Shown: positions 10,828 through 21,743 of the stretch, in pieces
How the letters are laid out: the number at the start of each line of letters is the position of its first letter
Position numbering within the stretch: position 1 is the stretch's first letter
Assembly (NCBI RefSeq): GCF_010093595.1
Contig: NW_022985448.1
Span: 3,077 to 67,076, forward strand
DNA length: 64,000 nucleotides
DNA from: Mytilinidion resinicola
Taxonomy: Eukaryota; Ascomycota; Dothideomycetes; Mytilinidiales; Mytilinidiaceae
Direction: 5' to 3'
Made by a program: the position numbers and the translations under genes
Notes under the pieces: model-generated
Databases searched by the model: none
Told to the model about the DNA's origin: nothing
Seen by the model: only the letters and a program-made list of their open reading frames with translations

Positions 10828-13134
10828 ATGCGATTATCCTTACTAACCGCCCTCTTCACCCTCGCGTCATTTTCACAATGCCATGAACAACAGCCCTTAG
10901 TAAACACACAACTAGGTACCCTTGGCGGTCTCCACCTCCCTAAATTCAACCAAGATGCATTCCTAGGAATACCATTCGCTCTCCCTCCAACTAAAAATCT
11001 CCGATTCGCACGTCCGCAACCCTACAATGTTACCTGGAAAGGCGTAAAAGAAGTCACATCATACGGCAAATCATGCTACGGTATGAGCAGTTTCTCCGAC
11101 GGTCTCCCACTGGACGAAGACTGCCTATTTCTCAACATAGTTAGGCCAGCGGAATCGAGCGGCGTCTACGAAAACGCATGGACTGGATTGAAAGAGAAGG
11201 TGTCTGAAGGCTTGGAATATGCGGGATTGGGCTCGTGGCTTGAAGAGGGGGGAATAGCGCAGCAGGTCCTTGAGAAGGCGCCAGGGAAGAAGCTGCTTCC
11301 TGTGTTTATCTGGATTCATGGAGGAGGTATGACTGATCAGTATCTACAATCTGATTCATACTCTGGAACTGGATGGCAAAAGAAGCTAATATTGGAGACA
11401 GGATGGATCGGAGGGGGTTCCGCGGACCCGCGCTACAACCTCTCTTACCTCGTCAGCCAATCCGTAGAGATGGGTAAGCCGATGATTGGCATATCTCTAA
11501 ACTACCGTATGCTAGGCTTTGGGTTTCTGTCTGGGGGAGATATGGAATCTACGGACTTCAATGCAGCACTGAAAGATCAGAGACTAGCGCTTCAGTGGAT
11601 TCATGATAATATCGCGGCGTTTGGGGGCGATCCGGGGCAGGTCACCCTCGCGGGGGAGTCCGCGGGGGCGTGGTCGACTGGGTTTCAGCTCGTGGGTCAT
11701 GGAGGGGATGCTGCAGAGAAGGGATTGTTTCAGCGTGCTATACTACAGGTGATTCGCTTTCCCTTAGGAGATGCTCACCAGACTAATGTTTGATAGAGCG
11801 GAAGCATGTATGGGAAGAAGAGTAGGTCAACCAGGTCCAAAAGGGGGTCCCGCCAGGAGACTAATTTACTTGCAGTCACTTCAAACGAGTTTTATACCAA
11901 ACGTTACAATGAATTGGCAGGGGAGATGGGGTAAGTCATTTTTCAAGTTCGAGTCCCAAGCTTGCTGATGCTAAAGAACCAAGATGCGATACTTCGCCTA
12001 GCAAACTCGAGTGCCTCCGGGAGATCCCACCGGAGAAGCTATTTGACTATTTCGTGGGGCACCTGCTGGAATACTTCTGGGATCCTACTCTAGACGGCGA
12101 TTTCCTTCAAAAAGAGCCATGGGAGCTAATGGAGAACGGACAGTTCGCCAAAGTAGACATCCTGATAGGCACAAACATGGTAACCCAAAGAGCACCGCTA
12201 CGAAGCCAGCTTTCACTAATTCCCCCCACAGGACGAATGCACATGCCCCACCCACGGCCCTCGAGGCTTCTTTAACACGACCGAGCAATTGCGGGATTTC
12301 TTGATAAGTACGTCTACTTCTTTTCCATCTCAGAACCTACCCTTAACTCCACCAGATGGCGCACCCCACCCCCCGGAATACCGCATCCTCTCCCCCCTTC
12401 TCCCCCCCGAACTCGCCGACCGCCTCCTCTCCGCCTACCCCGACTCCCCCTCGGACGGCTGCCCCTTCAAAACCGGGCCCGAGCGCTTCGAAGAGCACGG
12501 CTACCAGTACAAGCGCGGCGCCGCGATGATCGGCGACTGGCTGATGCAGGCCGGGCGGCGACATGTGGCGCAGCAGTTCGCAGACGTCGGGAAGAAGGTG
12601 TATTCGTATCATTTTGAGCAGGAGCCGGTGCATGGGGTGGAGTTTGGAGTTGTGGAGGAGCATCCCGTGGGCGTGGCGCATTTTACGGATGTGAGTGAAG
12701 ATTTGCAGATTCGAAGATTTTAAGGGGGGAAGGTAGGGGGTTGGCTAATGTGGTGGTAGGTTGCGTATATTTTTAATATCCCCGATCCGGAGCTGGTCAA
12801 TCACTTTGGGGTTGATCCGGGCCATGTGGGGCTTGGAGAGTTAATGTCAAGGATGTGGATCTCGTTTGTGACGACGAGGGATCCGAATAATCATGGGTGT
12901 AAGTGATTTGCTTGCGAAGGAAAGGAGAGAAGTGCTGACGGCGAGATAGTGGATGTTGGCGGCTTGAAATGGCCGCTGTATAAGCGTGAAGGAGGAGAGA
13001 ACATCATCTTCAAGGCAAACGAAACGAGGATTGAACCTGATGATTTTAGGAAGGAGGGAATGCAGTTCTGGGCTGAGACGTGGGAACAGACGAGTAAGTC
13101 GATGCAGGAACACGAGTTGATGAGGGAGGTTTGA
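10828..13134 (+). CDS. Secreted type B carboxylesterase / lipase
   Basis: A serine hydrolase of the cholinesterase-like family that hydrolyses carboxylic esters, probably outside the cell. The start at 10828 (MRLSLLTALFTLASFSQCHE) gives a clear signal peptide; the upstream in-frame Met at 10768 does not. Landmarks: FLGIPFALPP, EDCLFLNI, the oxyanion-hole HGGG, the nucleophile elbow GESAG (about 11655), GTNMDEC with the probable acid Glu (formed by splicing out 12180-12231), and AHFTDVAYIF with the probable catalytic His. At least six introns are required, including one at about 11751-11794 and one at about 11822-11876. The protein is roughly 590 residues. It is immediately downstream of the CMD-like gene on the same strand. 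It could release the cluster's substrate from an ester or lactone. Confidence 0.9.
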
Positions 13135-13974
13135 TGAAGCGCTCTCATGGGAGAGAAGGACTCAGGGGAGAGATATGAGTTGGAAAGATAATTCACTGTT
13201 AGATAGCTTGATGCTTTCCCTGGAGAAAAGGGGTACTTGATTCACTCCCCATGACACCAGATACATCCATAGAGGCAAATAATACACGCCAATCGAACAT
13301 TACAGCCGTGTTTTCAACATTCACAATTCTGCACAATCTGCATGTCTCAAAACACCCCGATCCCAGTCGTCGACATAAGCTTAGACCTTCCCCACGTGGC
13401 AGCGCCCCGCGCCGGTACCCCGCAGAACGCCACCCCAAATCCCCAGCTTTTGCCGTTCTAGACTCTCCAGAACGCCGGCCCTAGCGCGGTCCCCAGCTCC
13501 CGGCGAGCATCCGCGATCCGGGTCGGTGCCCTGCGGAGCTGGCGGAACCCGAAACCTCCCTGCCTTCCGCCCTGGACCCCACTGATAACCATCATGAGCT
13601 CCTCCACCCCGCGCCCGTGATACGGAGACTGGGATAGCGCTCGAGTCGCCTGGGCGCATGACGATGGGTGCGGGACGGCATCTTCGACGATGCGAAGCCT
13701 GCCGTAGCAGGTGGCGAGCGTAAGGGTGAGGTGATGGGTCGAGGCGCAAGCAGGGCGGAGAAAGCATCGCGACGCCGGCTGGGTGTAGTATCCGACCAAT
13801 AGCGCGCTGATAAAGCCGGTGGCCTGGGAGGTATTCGTATACATCCGCCAAACCTCTCACAAGCGTATAAATCTCTACTGTCAAACTTCTTCACTCATCG
13901 TCAACTTCAATATCTCACATCTACAACCCGCAACTTCAAGCACAAGCCCCAGAGACCAGAAAGAAACAAGCACA
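13135..13974. other. Intergenic, GC-rich, no supported gene
   Basis: An 840-bp gap between the esterase and the dioxygenase. The minus strand is open for 128-167 codons in two frames (13381-13884), but both translations are Arg/Pro/Gly-rich and match no family I know. The openness is what a GC-rich stretch gives by chance. The segment just before 13975 should hold the dioxygenase promoter. Confidence 0.4.
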
Positions 13975-14838
13975 ATGGCCGTCACAGAGGAAACCCCAAA
14001 GAAGACCGGCCGCGCGCCCTCCTTCTTCGTCTCGCACGGCGCCGGCCCCTTCGCCATCCTCAACGCCCCCTTCCAGCTGCAGCTCGTCGACCTGTGCGAG
14101 AAGACGCGCTGGGTGCTCGATGGCTGGAAGGGCGTTATCCTCGTCACGGCGCACTGGGTCACCGACCAGCCGCACATCTCCTCGGGCCCCAAGCCGCACA
14201 TCTACTACGACTACATCGACGGGCTCGAGGGCATTCCGCCCGAAGCGTGGGAGATCAAGTACGAGAGCCGCGGCGACACCGAGGTCGCGCACGAGATCAA
14301 GCGGCGCCTTGACAAGCAAGGCTTCAACTGCGTGCTCGACGACGAGCGCGGCTGGGACCACGGCGTGTGGGTGCCCATGAAGCTGCTGCGGCCCGACGGC
14401 GACCTGCCCATCGTGCAGGTCAGCGTGCCGGGCAACATGGGCGAGCGCGAGACGCCCGAGGCGCTCAAGCTCGGCGCTGCGCTCGAGAGCTTCCGCGACG
14501 ACGGCTGGGTTATCTTGGGGAGCGGGTCCAGCTACCACAACTTTGATGCAGTCATCCCCGCTATCATGGGCGTGCCGGGCGCCAAGGACGCACCAGATAA
14601 TAGGCCGTTTGAGGCGGCGTTGCAGAAGGTGGCGTTTACCGAGGATGTGGAGGAGAGGCGGAGGCTGATGCTCACGTGGCGGGATTGGTTTCCGGAAAAC
14701 GAGGTTGTGCAGCCGATCGGGAAGGCGGAGCATTTCATGCCGTTTATTGTGAATATTGGGGCGAGTGGAGGGGATAAGGGGACGTTGTTGGGGACGTGGG
14801 ATCTTTTTGGGACGAAGATGACGAGTTATGTTTGGTAG
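13975..14838 (+). CDS. Extradiol ring-cleavage dioxygenase, LigB/DODA type
   Basis: An intronless gene of 287 residues. The family uses a single metal ion and O2 to open a catechol-type ring next to its hydroxyls; fungal and plant members are annotated as 4,5-DOPA-type dioxygenases. Visible hallmarks: the N-terminal metal His in SFFVSHGAGPF (about residue 21), VTAHW (about 60), GWDHGVWVPM (about 125-134) and SGSSYHNFD near residue 184, matching the histidines that bind metal or sit in the active site. AEHFMPFIVNIGA closes the domain. The start at 13975 (MAVTEETPKKTGR) is the only sensible one. The gene is very GC-rich at third positions compared with its neighbours. It supplies the ring-opening step in the proposed pathway, although family members also act on non-aromatic substrates. 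Confidence 0.93.
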   Translation: MAVTEETPKKTGRAPSFFVSHGAGPFAILNAPFQLQLVDLCEKTRWVLDGWKGVILVTAHWVTDQPHISSGPKPHIYYDYIDGLEGIPPEAWEIKYESRGDTEVAHEIKRRLDKQGFNCVLDDERGWDHGVWVPMKLLRPDGDLPIVQVSVPGNMGERETPEALKLGAALESFRDDGWVILGSGSSYHNFDAVIPAIMGVPGAKDAPDNRPFEAALQKVAFTEDVEERRRLMLTWRDWFPENEVVQPIGKAEHFMPFIVNIGASGGDKGTLLGTWDLFGTKMTSYVW

Positions 14839-15164
14839 GGGGCTTGTGCTGGTAGTTCTGGGGTGGATATTTGAGATAGCATGCTTTTAGGGGGTGTGGT
14901 GTCAGATTCGGAATTGGGAGTACAGCTAGATCATGTTACATCTATAAAAATGAAGTGTTAGATCACATAATAGTTCGACCTAAGTGAGAGTATTAACAAC
15001 ACGTGAGATATGTGTAAGTGATATTTTTGAAGCGCGATGAAAAATGGATTAACTCCTAGCTATGCTGCGTTGCGGACGTCGAAGTGATTGAAAGGGCGCC
15101 GTGTTGCCTCATGACGCCAAAGTCCCCAAGACGCCTATGTAAACATCTTTTCCCAACCGGCATT
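14839..15164. other. Convergent 3' intergenic region
   Basis: 326 bp between the 3' ends of the dioxygenase and the F-box gene. It is AT-rich, as expected for terminators of both genes. No other feature is seen. Confidence 0.4.
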
Positions 15165-17421
15165 TCACATTTCCGATCCGTCCATTGCCCAAATACTCCA
15201 GTGTTTGAGAACATCCCATCCTACAGGTCGCACTCTCCGTCTCCATACAAATCGTTCGGTCTCTTGTGGCGCGTCCTCCATTTCTTTATCCATATTCTGA
15301 ATGTGGACAGAAGGAACACCATTTGAATTCTCGTTTAGCGACGAGTTGGACGTCGATCTAAGCTCGCGCGTCCGTTTGCCTAGGGTAGACTGAAGTGGTT
15401 TCCCAGCTGGCGTAGACGTCCTTCGGGTCACTCTCGGCTGCGCCGTGGGTGTCCCGGGAAGAGAAGGCGGCCGCGATCCTATCAGTGGCTCTGCGTATAT
15501 CTCACCTAACTCATAAGACTTCCACCCGAGTCCTATGAGTTTGAGGTGGCCCCATGCTTCGTTGTCGCCCAGCGTGAGACCAATCTTCTCAATGTGCACA
15601 CTTTCGTCAAGTTCTACGACTTCGCACAGCGGGCGCGACCTCAGTGGAACTAACAGGCCATGCGTGTTTGCCTTTACGGGTTTGGGCGGCCCGCTGTTGG
15701 AATTAGGGGGGTATATGGGGACGAGGAGGCGGATCGCGACTAGGTTACGGAGAAAGGGTATCAGTAGAGTCATGGTGTCGAAGCTGGACGTTTCAGTCGC
15801 GTATCCGAGCTGCACGAGGTTCGGACATGTGTGCACAAGGCGTGCGATCATCGAGGTGGAGAGGTGCCATGTCGCGGAGAGGAGGAGATGAGTCAGCCAC
15901 TGCCCGTGATTTGAGAGGATCGTCGTGAAGTAGTTGTCTTTGAGGTAGCTTTGAGTCTTGGGGTCGTCGGCGAATGTTGGTGAGGGGTGGGATGTGCCGT
16001 TGGGGAGCACTCGGATAGTATCCATGTCGTGGTCTACCGAACCTCGCCTGAAAATTGCCGGCGGGGATGCAGAGGGCCGCTCAATGTAGTATCTCGCGTC
16101 GTGGTTGACGAAATAAATTTGTTCAAGTCCCATCATCGAGCCCAAGAAGTCGCAGTGAGCCCTGGAGATCTTGTCATGTCTCATGACTTTGAAACCGGGT
16201 TGCGCGATTGGTGATGGGTGGCGAGAATTGGCAGAGGGGTTGTGGAAGATCATCGAAAAGGTACAACTGGAACTGTTCAAAATGGTGACTTCTTCAATGC
16301 GCTCTTGATCTATCGCCTGGTACAGATCGTCGGTGGCCTCAGTGTGGAGATTCTGAAAAGCCAGTTTCTTGATTCTGAGTCGAGATGACCCAGTCGATTT
16401 TTTAAAGTAGTCGTGAAGTCGGACGCAGGGTTTTTTGGAGTCTACCATTCGAGGCGACCATTGCATCCTCAGATCCTGAAGCTTCTTGCTGCAAAGCAGA
16501 GTCGAGATATCGTCCTGATTTAGTGTAGGGTCGATGTTGGTCACGGATAAGGCAACGAGGTGCGGCATGACGGGGACAACAGTGACAGGCTGCGTGCCCC
16601 GGGTTGACGGAAATCGCAAATGTAACTCTGAGATTTTCAAATTCGCTAGACCCAGATACACGGTGTCCAGCATTCTGATATCGAGTTCCCAGCTGTGAGC
16701 GAATTAGGTCAGCGCTCTGCAAAATTCGTTGGATTCGTTTCGAAATACGTTCATATCCAGCTATCGATACCTGGGGGCTAGCGGATGACGCGGATGACGT
16801 AGAAATCCAATCCAATTTCGATGCAATTCACGTACCTGAACTGTTGTAATCTTGTCGTCTTGTCTAGTGCAGCTCTTACGGCAATATTCAGAATCGTGAG
16901 GCGATCCATGACGAAGTCGTTGGAATGTCGTTGGATGGTATCCTCTTTCCAGACGCCTCGTAATGTAAGAGAATGGACCATTGGACCGAGACTGCCTCTG
17001 ACCAGTGAATTGAGGCCAGTCGCGAAAGCGCTTCCACGACCACCGGTTGGCAGCTTCTGATTATGGGGGCTTTCTTCGCCCGTGCTCAAGACGAGAGTCT
17101 CGTAGAGAAGTGGCACAGCCATGTAATTGAGGACCCGACATGTTGAACATACTCGCGCAAGGTCTGCAGGAGTGTCTATCTGTATAGCAGCAAACATCGC
17201 AAGTCAGCGGACGAACTCTAGGGCGACACGGATGAGCAAAACCTGTGGCTCGATGCACTCACATATGAGACTATCAAGGCGATTATCTTCAGCGGGAGCT
17301 GGACGAGCGACGGTGGACGGGCCGAGTAAGGCGACTCGCTGCCAATGCTGTCGCTGGAAGTCAACATGAGCGATCTGATAGCTACCATGGCTGCCGGCCG
17401 TCTTTTGCGGGGCTCCGGCAT
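15165..17421 (-). CDS. F-box domain protein with leucine-rich C-terminal region
   Basis: The N-terminus spliced from two exons gives a degenerate F-box: SLVQLPLKIIALIVSYV, then after an intron (about 17175-17257) IDTPADLARVCSTCRVLNYMAVPLLYETLVL. F-box proteins recruit targets to SCF ubiquitin ligases via Skp1. The rest (main exon 15165-16673, about 500 codons) has Leu-rich stretches such as LKISELHLRF, LVALSVTNI and LVQLGYATE, compatible with irregular leucine-rich repeats, and a Ser/Pro/Thr-rich basic tail before a conserved-looking WRRRVRPVGWDVLKHW end. The start is at 17421 (MPEPRKRRP) or the next Met (MVAIRS). The target is unknown. It lies within the metabolic region but has no obvious metabolic role. 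Confidence 0.75.
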
Positions 17422-18047
17422 TCCTTATGATGCAGTGAAGCTACCCCTGTATCCAGACTACGCTTAGAGCGTGCTTAGCCGACGTTAGCCACCGGGGAGC
17501 TGCATGCAAAGAGAAAAGAGCGCGGGGAGTCGTCGTTTTCGCGATCTGTGAGGGTCGTTGCTGCACTGTGAGTGGGTGGTGGGAGGGAGCGGGTCATATG
17601 GCGGAGAGTCGTGTTCTCGTCTCGACTCTCAGTCCGCCGCACTGAATCTTTCGGCGCTAGACCCGTGGACGGAGGCCTTGGCCCAATTGGCACATGGGCG
17701 GTGGGCTGGACGGTGGCGGCTTTGGCCGTGGGCGGCGCTTCGTGCGAATTGGAATCAAAGGGGGAGAGTCTGGGGATCGCGACTGGGGTGTGCTGGGGTT
17801 CCCCGCACAGGGGGTGGTCAGTGCTCCGGGGTCCGGGGACGCGGGAGGAGCTGGGGCGGGGCGGGCTTTCGCAGTCTTGGCTTTAGTCAGCAGAGAATGG
17901 TACTTCGGTCGGTACGAGTGCAGCTGCAGTGTCTAGTGTCAAATTTCACAGGTATACGCCTTTGTACCGATCAAGATGGTATATGCAATGATTTCGACAA
18001 GACGCCTATTTGCAGCTTTTGACGACCAACCCAGGATCGCTCGGACG
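17422..18047. other. Intergenic region, G-rich on plus strand
   Basis: 626 bp between the F-box gene start and the 3' end of the NTF2-like gene. Three plus-strand frames are open (17558-18022), but the translations are Gly/Trp/Arg-rich low complexity arising from G-rich DNA. I do not call a gene. Confidence 0.4.
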
Positions 18048-18680
18048 TCACGCGGCGGCCTGCAACGCCTTGATCATCGGCCCGGAGTCCTGTGCAGCCG
18101 GATTAGCAATGTGCGTCTATGCAAGGTTTGTGCACATCACGTGACTCGGCACGGCTGCTGCACTGCGGATTCAGACTTACCCCCCACACCTGGAAGTATT
18201 TGATGCGCACGTTGTCGGTTCCCACGTCTTTGAGGACTATGCGCGCAATCAGGTTGCCAGCAATCTTAATGTCATTCTTGTGCAGCACGATGCTGGCGTC
18301 CCCGATTGCGAGCAGGTCTGAGCCGTCGTCCGTGCTTGTGTATACCTTGATCAGTGTGTGCACCCGCTCCTTCACCACGTCGTAGGCGTGTTCTCTCGAA
18401 ACTTTGATTTCTATCGCAAGTCAGCCTGCTGCGGAGCTGCATTGGAGCTTTCTTTCCTGGAGTGGAAACGGGCAAGCTCAAACATACCGTCGAACCCTGT
18501 GAATTTCTCGCTGGATGTAATGAAAGTTCCGTCAGGCGTGAAGATTCTGGTGGCCAGCTTCTCCCCGGCGTCTGGTGTGTCCTCGTCTAGAATCACGAAA
18601 AAGTCGTCCAAGAGTTGTTTTGTGCTGGGTGCAACGCCGATTGACGGCCATTCCGTATTCGTGGTTGCGAGTTCTGCCAT
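18048..18680 (-). CDS. NTF2-like / SnoaL-like domain protein
   Basis: A small protein of about 150 residues with the cone-shaped fold used by small isomerases, cyclases, dehydratases and hydratases. The start at 18680 (MAELATTNTEWPSIG) is chosen because the longer frame adds a cysteine-rich leader unlike the family. Two introns are needed. The first joins FTGFD to EIKVSREHAYDVVKERV; the second (GTAAGT near 18180 to ACAG near 18090) joins YFQVWG to DSGPMIKALQAAA and the stop at 18048. Typical features are the N-terminal helix ending FFVILDED, RIFTPDGTFITS, and paired strands IVLHKNDIKIAG and NVRIKYFQVWG. Such proteins often accompany P450s and monooxygenases in fungal clusters. The catalytic role is unknown. 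Confidence 0.8.
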
Positions 18681-20314
18681 GGCTCCAGTCCGTGAAATGT
18701 GGGAGTAAGGGAGAAAAGCTCTGCGTCCTTCAATACAGAGAGGACAGTAGGTGGCTAGGCTCACAGGTGAGCGGTGTCTTGATATCTCTGTACCATGTCG
18801 GCTCCCACGGGAGTTGCTTGGCCCCGTCCCTCCTTACGGCTACGTGGATCATCCGAAGGCTTGCATGACTGACCCGGTAATTCTATTAAGGTGAAGCCAA
18901 TGGGGCAATTCATTCACTGTGCGAGCGGTAGCCGCAGTAGCACCCAGGTAGCACCGTGCCTTAGCGAGCTGTGTTGGTGTTTCGCATGAATCCATCTTGA
19001 TTGTTTCCTGGGTCACGAGGAGCATGACGAGATCGGCTCCGCATGTATATCCACCTTCAGGAGCTCTTTTCGGTGATAATCGGTCAAATGAGGGGATAAC
19101 TTGTTCGGGCTCGTAGAGCACTTCTTGTTCATTGTTAGTCGTGGAAGCCAATTCCTCTCAACATCGTTATTACCAGACGCCTTTGAACTCCCTTCAGAGA
19201 TTCCAGCAATTGGCATAGCCTTGCTCGCAAACATTGGCTCCTGTAATTACACAGAAGGATCTCACATGAAAGAGATGCCGAATTTAGCCACCCCGAGGCC
19301 AATGCCTGAATATGTCAGGATATCAATGTGCCACAGCGGCAAAGTTCCATTCGTTGCTTACACAACACATATCAGTACATGTGAGATAACATCAATTCAT
19401 CACCGTATCTTCACTCGATCAAATACGCATGTGGAGCGAAGTTCAATTCTACGGAAACTCGAAGGCATCTTCGCTTCCGTGCGGAATAGCTATGAACCGG
19501 TACCCAGCGCTAGCCTCGCTTCAGTGAAGTGAAGTGGGTCTCTTCAACCTGGTTCCCACCTCTATTGGGCAAGCCGAGTGACGTCTGTTCTTCTTAGAGT
19601 TGAGCTAGACCAAGGTGGCTGGTAGTTTTGCGATTCAATTGGTGCTTACATACTAAGCTTTTCTCAGATGTTGTCATAAGCTTAGGATCAAAGTGGAAGT
19701 GTGCTGAGTGGCTCCCTAAGCGAGGGTTCGCAATTCGTTTGCTTCGGACTTGCAAGTATCACTGAAGTATCTTTCAGTCGAGTTCGGGGAATTGGAATCG
19801 TTCTCAGCCGTCCTACGTTCTATAATTCCCCTTGTATGAGACTGAACTTCCAAGTCGGCAAACATGGTGGCACTGTTGGCAGTCTGAAATCTATGACTGC
19901 AGCATTCTGTAGTTAGGATACGACCCGAAACTTCTCTAGTCAATGATAGAGTAAGTAGGGAACTTGTTATTCCAAAGGATTACCGGTTTGGCTGGCACGA
20001 AGCATAAAAAAGCTTCCATGAAGCTTTCGAACTTGCAGCCACGCTACCCGATATCGTGGAAGCACTCAAAGCCTAGCTTAGCCTCTATGCTCACGTTATT
20101 ACTGCGGGGTAGGAACTTATGTCGAAGCCGTACAGGTGCCCGCACGCGGGGTACGTATGTAATATGGCTAGTAGACAGAGCTAGGCGTGCAGATGATTTC
20201 AGAAACTAAGATAGATTCTCGCATTAAGCTTTCCCATGAGACGACACATAGTACAGTTTTGCCTAAAGCATCCGCCCAACTATTAACTTCAGGTCTCAAC
20301 GAACTCCAAAAAGC
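18681..20314. other. 1.6-kb region without a supported gene
   Basis: Only short open frames occur: minus 18849-19151 (100 aa, starting MASTTNNEQEVLYEPEQ), minus 19013-19234 and plus 19101-19532. The first has a moderately protein-like composition and could be part of a decayed gene, but I recognise no family. The last ~100 bases before 20315 should contain the SDR promoter. Confidence 0.4.
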
Positions 20315-21298
20315 ATGTCGTCACCAACAGACGCAAAAGTGGCATTGGTCACAGGTGGAGGTAATTTCCAGAAGCTCTCCACTACCACTTCATACTAAGA
20401 AAAGCCAGGATCCGGGATGGGCAAAGCCGTCGTCGAATACCTCGCCTCCGAAGGCTGGAAAGTCTCAATCGCAGACATCAACGAGAAGTCCGGCGCTGCA
20501 GTCGCAAAGGCCACCAGCGGGATTTTCAACAAAACCGATGTCTCAAACTACGATGGCATGCTCAAAGCATTCTCAAGCACGTTCGAGAAATGGAACCGCC
20601 TGGACTTCGGTCAGTACTCCACGTTTCCAAGCCATCCAGCATAGATCCTCTTGTTGACAACTTGCGAGCGTCGAAGTGTTTGCGAATGCTGGGATTCTAG
20701 ATCCTACCAACTTCTACGCTGAATCCACCCTTCCCCCACCGAAACCCAGCTACAAGGCCACCGAAGTTAACTTGAACGGCGCGATTTACTCGGTGTATCT
20801 TTCGATGCATTACACGCGCAAGAACCCTGTCCCGGGCGGTTTCGTCCTCGTGACTGGCTCAGGTAAGCCAGCCACTCCCTTTCGCCATCAGCAAGCCAGT
20901 CGCTAACTCACCTTTCCCTTCCAGCCGCGGGAATCTACGCCAACGCCGCGATGCCCACCTACGGCGCCGCCAAACACGGCGTTGTCGGCCTCGTGCGCGG
21001 CGCTGGACGGCGACTCGCAAGAGAGAACATCAGGGTCAGCACGATCCTGCCGGGTCCCGTGAATACTAACATCACGGAGTCGACGGCTGTGGAGATTGTG
21101 CCTGGGGGCGTAAATCCGTTTGGGGATGATGTGTGGACGACGACGCGGAATATTATCGATGCCGCAATGCAGCTGTATAATGATCCGGAGGCCGGTGGAA
21201 AGGTTCTAGAGGTTAGCAAGGGGAACTTTTATGAGAGGGAGCAGCCGGATTGGGGGGATGAGTTGATGAAGAAAGTTTTGATGGGGACGGTGTATTAG
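20315..21298 (+). CDS. Short-chain dehydrogenase/reductase (15-PGDH-like)
   Basis: Four exons encode about 265 residues of a classical SDR that interconverts an alcohol and a ketone with NAD(P). Intron 1 (20361-20408, 48 nt) splits the cofactor motif, and splicing restores VALVTGGGSGMGKAV (TGxxxGxG). Intron 2 rejoins LDF to VFANAGI, giving the NAG motif. Intron 3 rejoins VTGS to AAGIYANAAMPTYGAAKHG, carrying the catalytic Ser and the YxxxK pair (Tyr-Gly-Ala-Ala-Lys). An acidic residue after strand 2 (SIADINE) suggests NAD(H) preference. Start ATG is at 20315 (MSSPTDAKVALV). It would supply or reduce a keto group for the neighbouring monooxygenases (inference). Confidence 0.92.
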
Positions 21299-21743
21299 AT
21301 TGCCGTATCAGGAAGCTGGGTTGGTGAAGGTGATCTGAGAGAAGAGTAGCTGCCACGGGAGCGTAGCGTTGTATGCCAGTTCGCGAGCTAAATTTAATTG
21401 TATTGTGCTTCTTATTGATCTAGAGGAAGGAAAGGAGTTGTAGCAGCTGTAGAGCTCCTAACTTTCCTGCGTTAGAGACGTACCTGACAGTAGCAAGCGG
21501 GGTATAGATGGCATTTATGTCTTCTATCTGCATTAGTGTGCTACAACTGTCTAATTAATCATCAACTTGTTCGATCAAGATCGTTCAGGGTCGTCCAGGT
21601 TCATTCACTTCACAACGTCATTGACTTTGTCATTTGAAATCGTCAACTCGTACTGGAAATCGTATGAATGGTTCAAATGATGCACAAGTGAAAGTTTCAT
21701 GGACTATCTGCACACTTCCTGGCTACAAAATGATAAAGAAAGA
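21299..21743. other. Convergent 3' intergenic region
   Basis: 445 bp between the 3' ends of the SDR and the flavoprotein gene. Near 21570-21600 are short direct repeats of the type GATCGTTCAGGGTCGTCCAGGT. No gene or RNA is recognised. Confidence 0.4.

Noticed and set aside
13381..13884. Long minus-strand open frames (up to 167 codons) between esterase and dioxygenase
   Set aside because: Two overlapping frames are open at once in GC-rich DNA, the composition is Arg/Pro/Gly-rich, and no motif or plausible splice structure is visible.
13936..14733. 265-codon minus-strand frame antisense to the dioxygenase
   Set aside because: It is a mirror of the GC-biased codons of the LigB-type gene; the translation is Val/Leu/Arg-rich without family features.
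17558..18022. Three open plus-strand frames of 80-154 codons
   Set aside because: G-rich low-complexity translations in three frames together indicate base composition, not coding.
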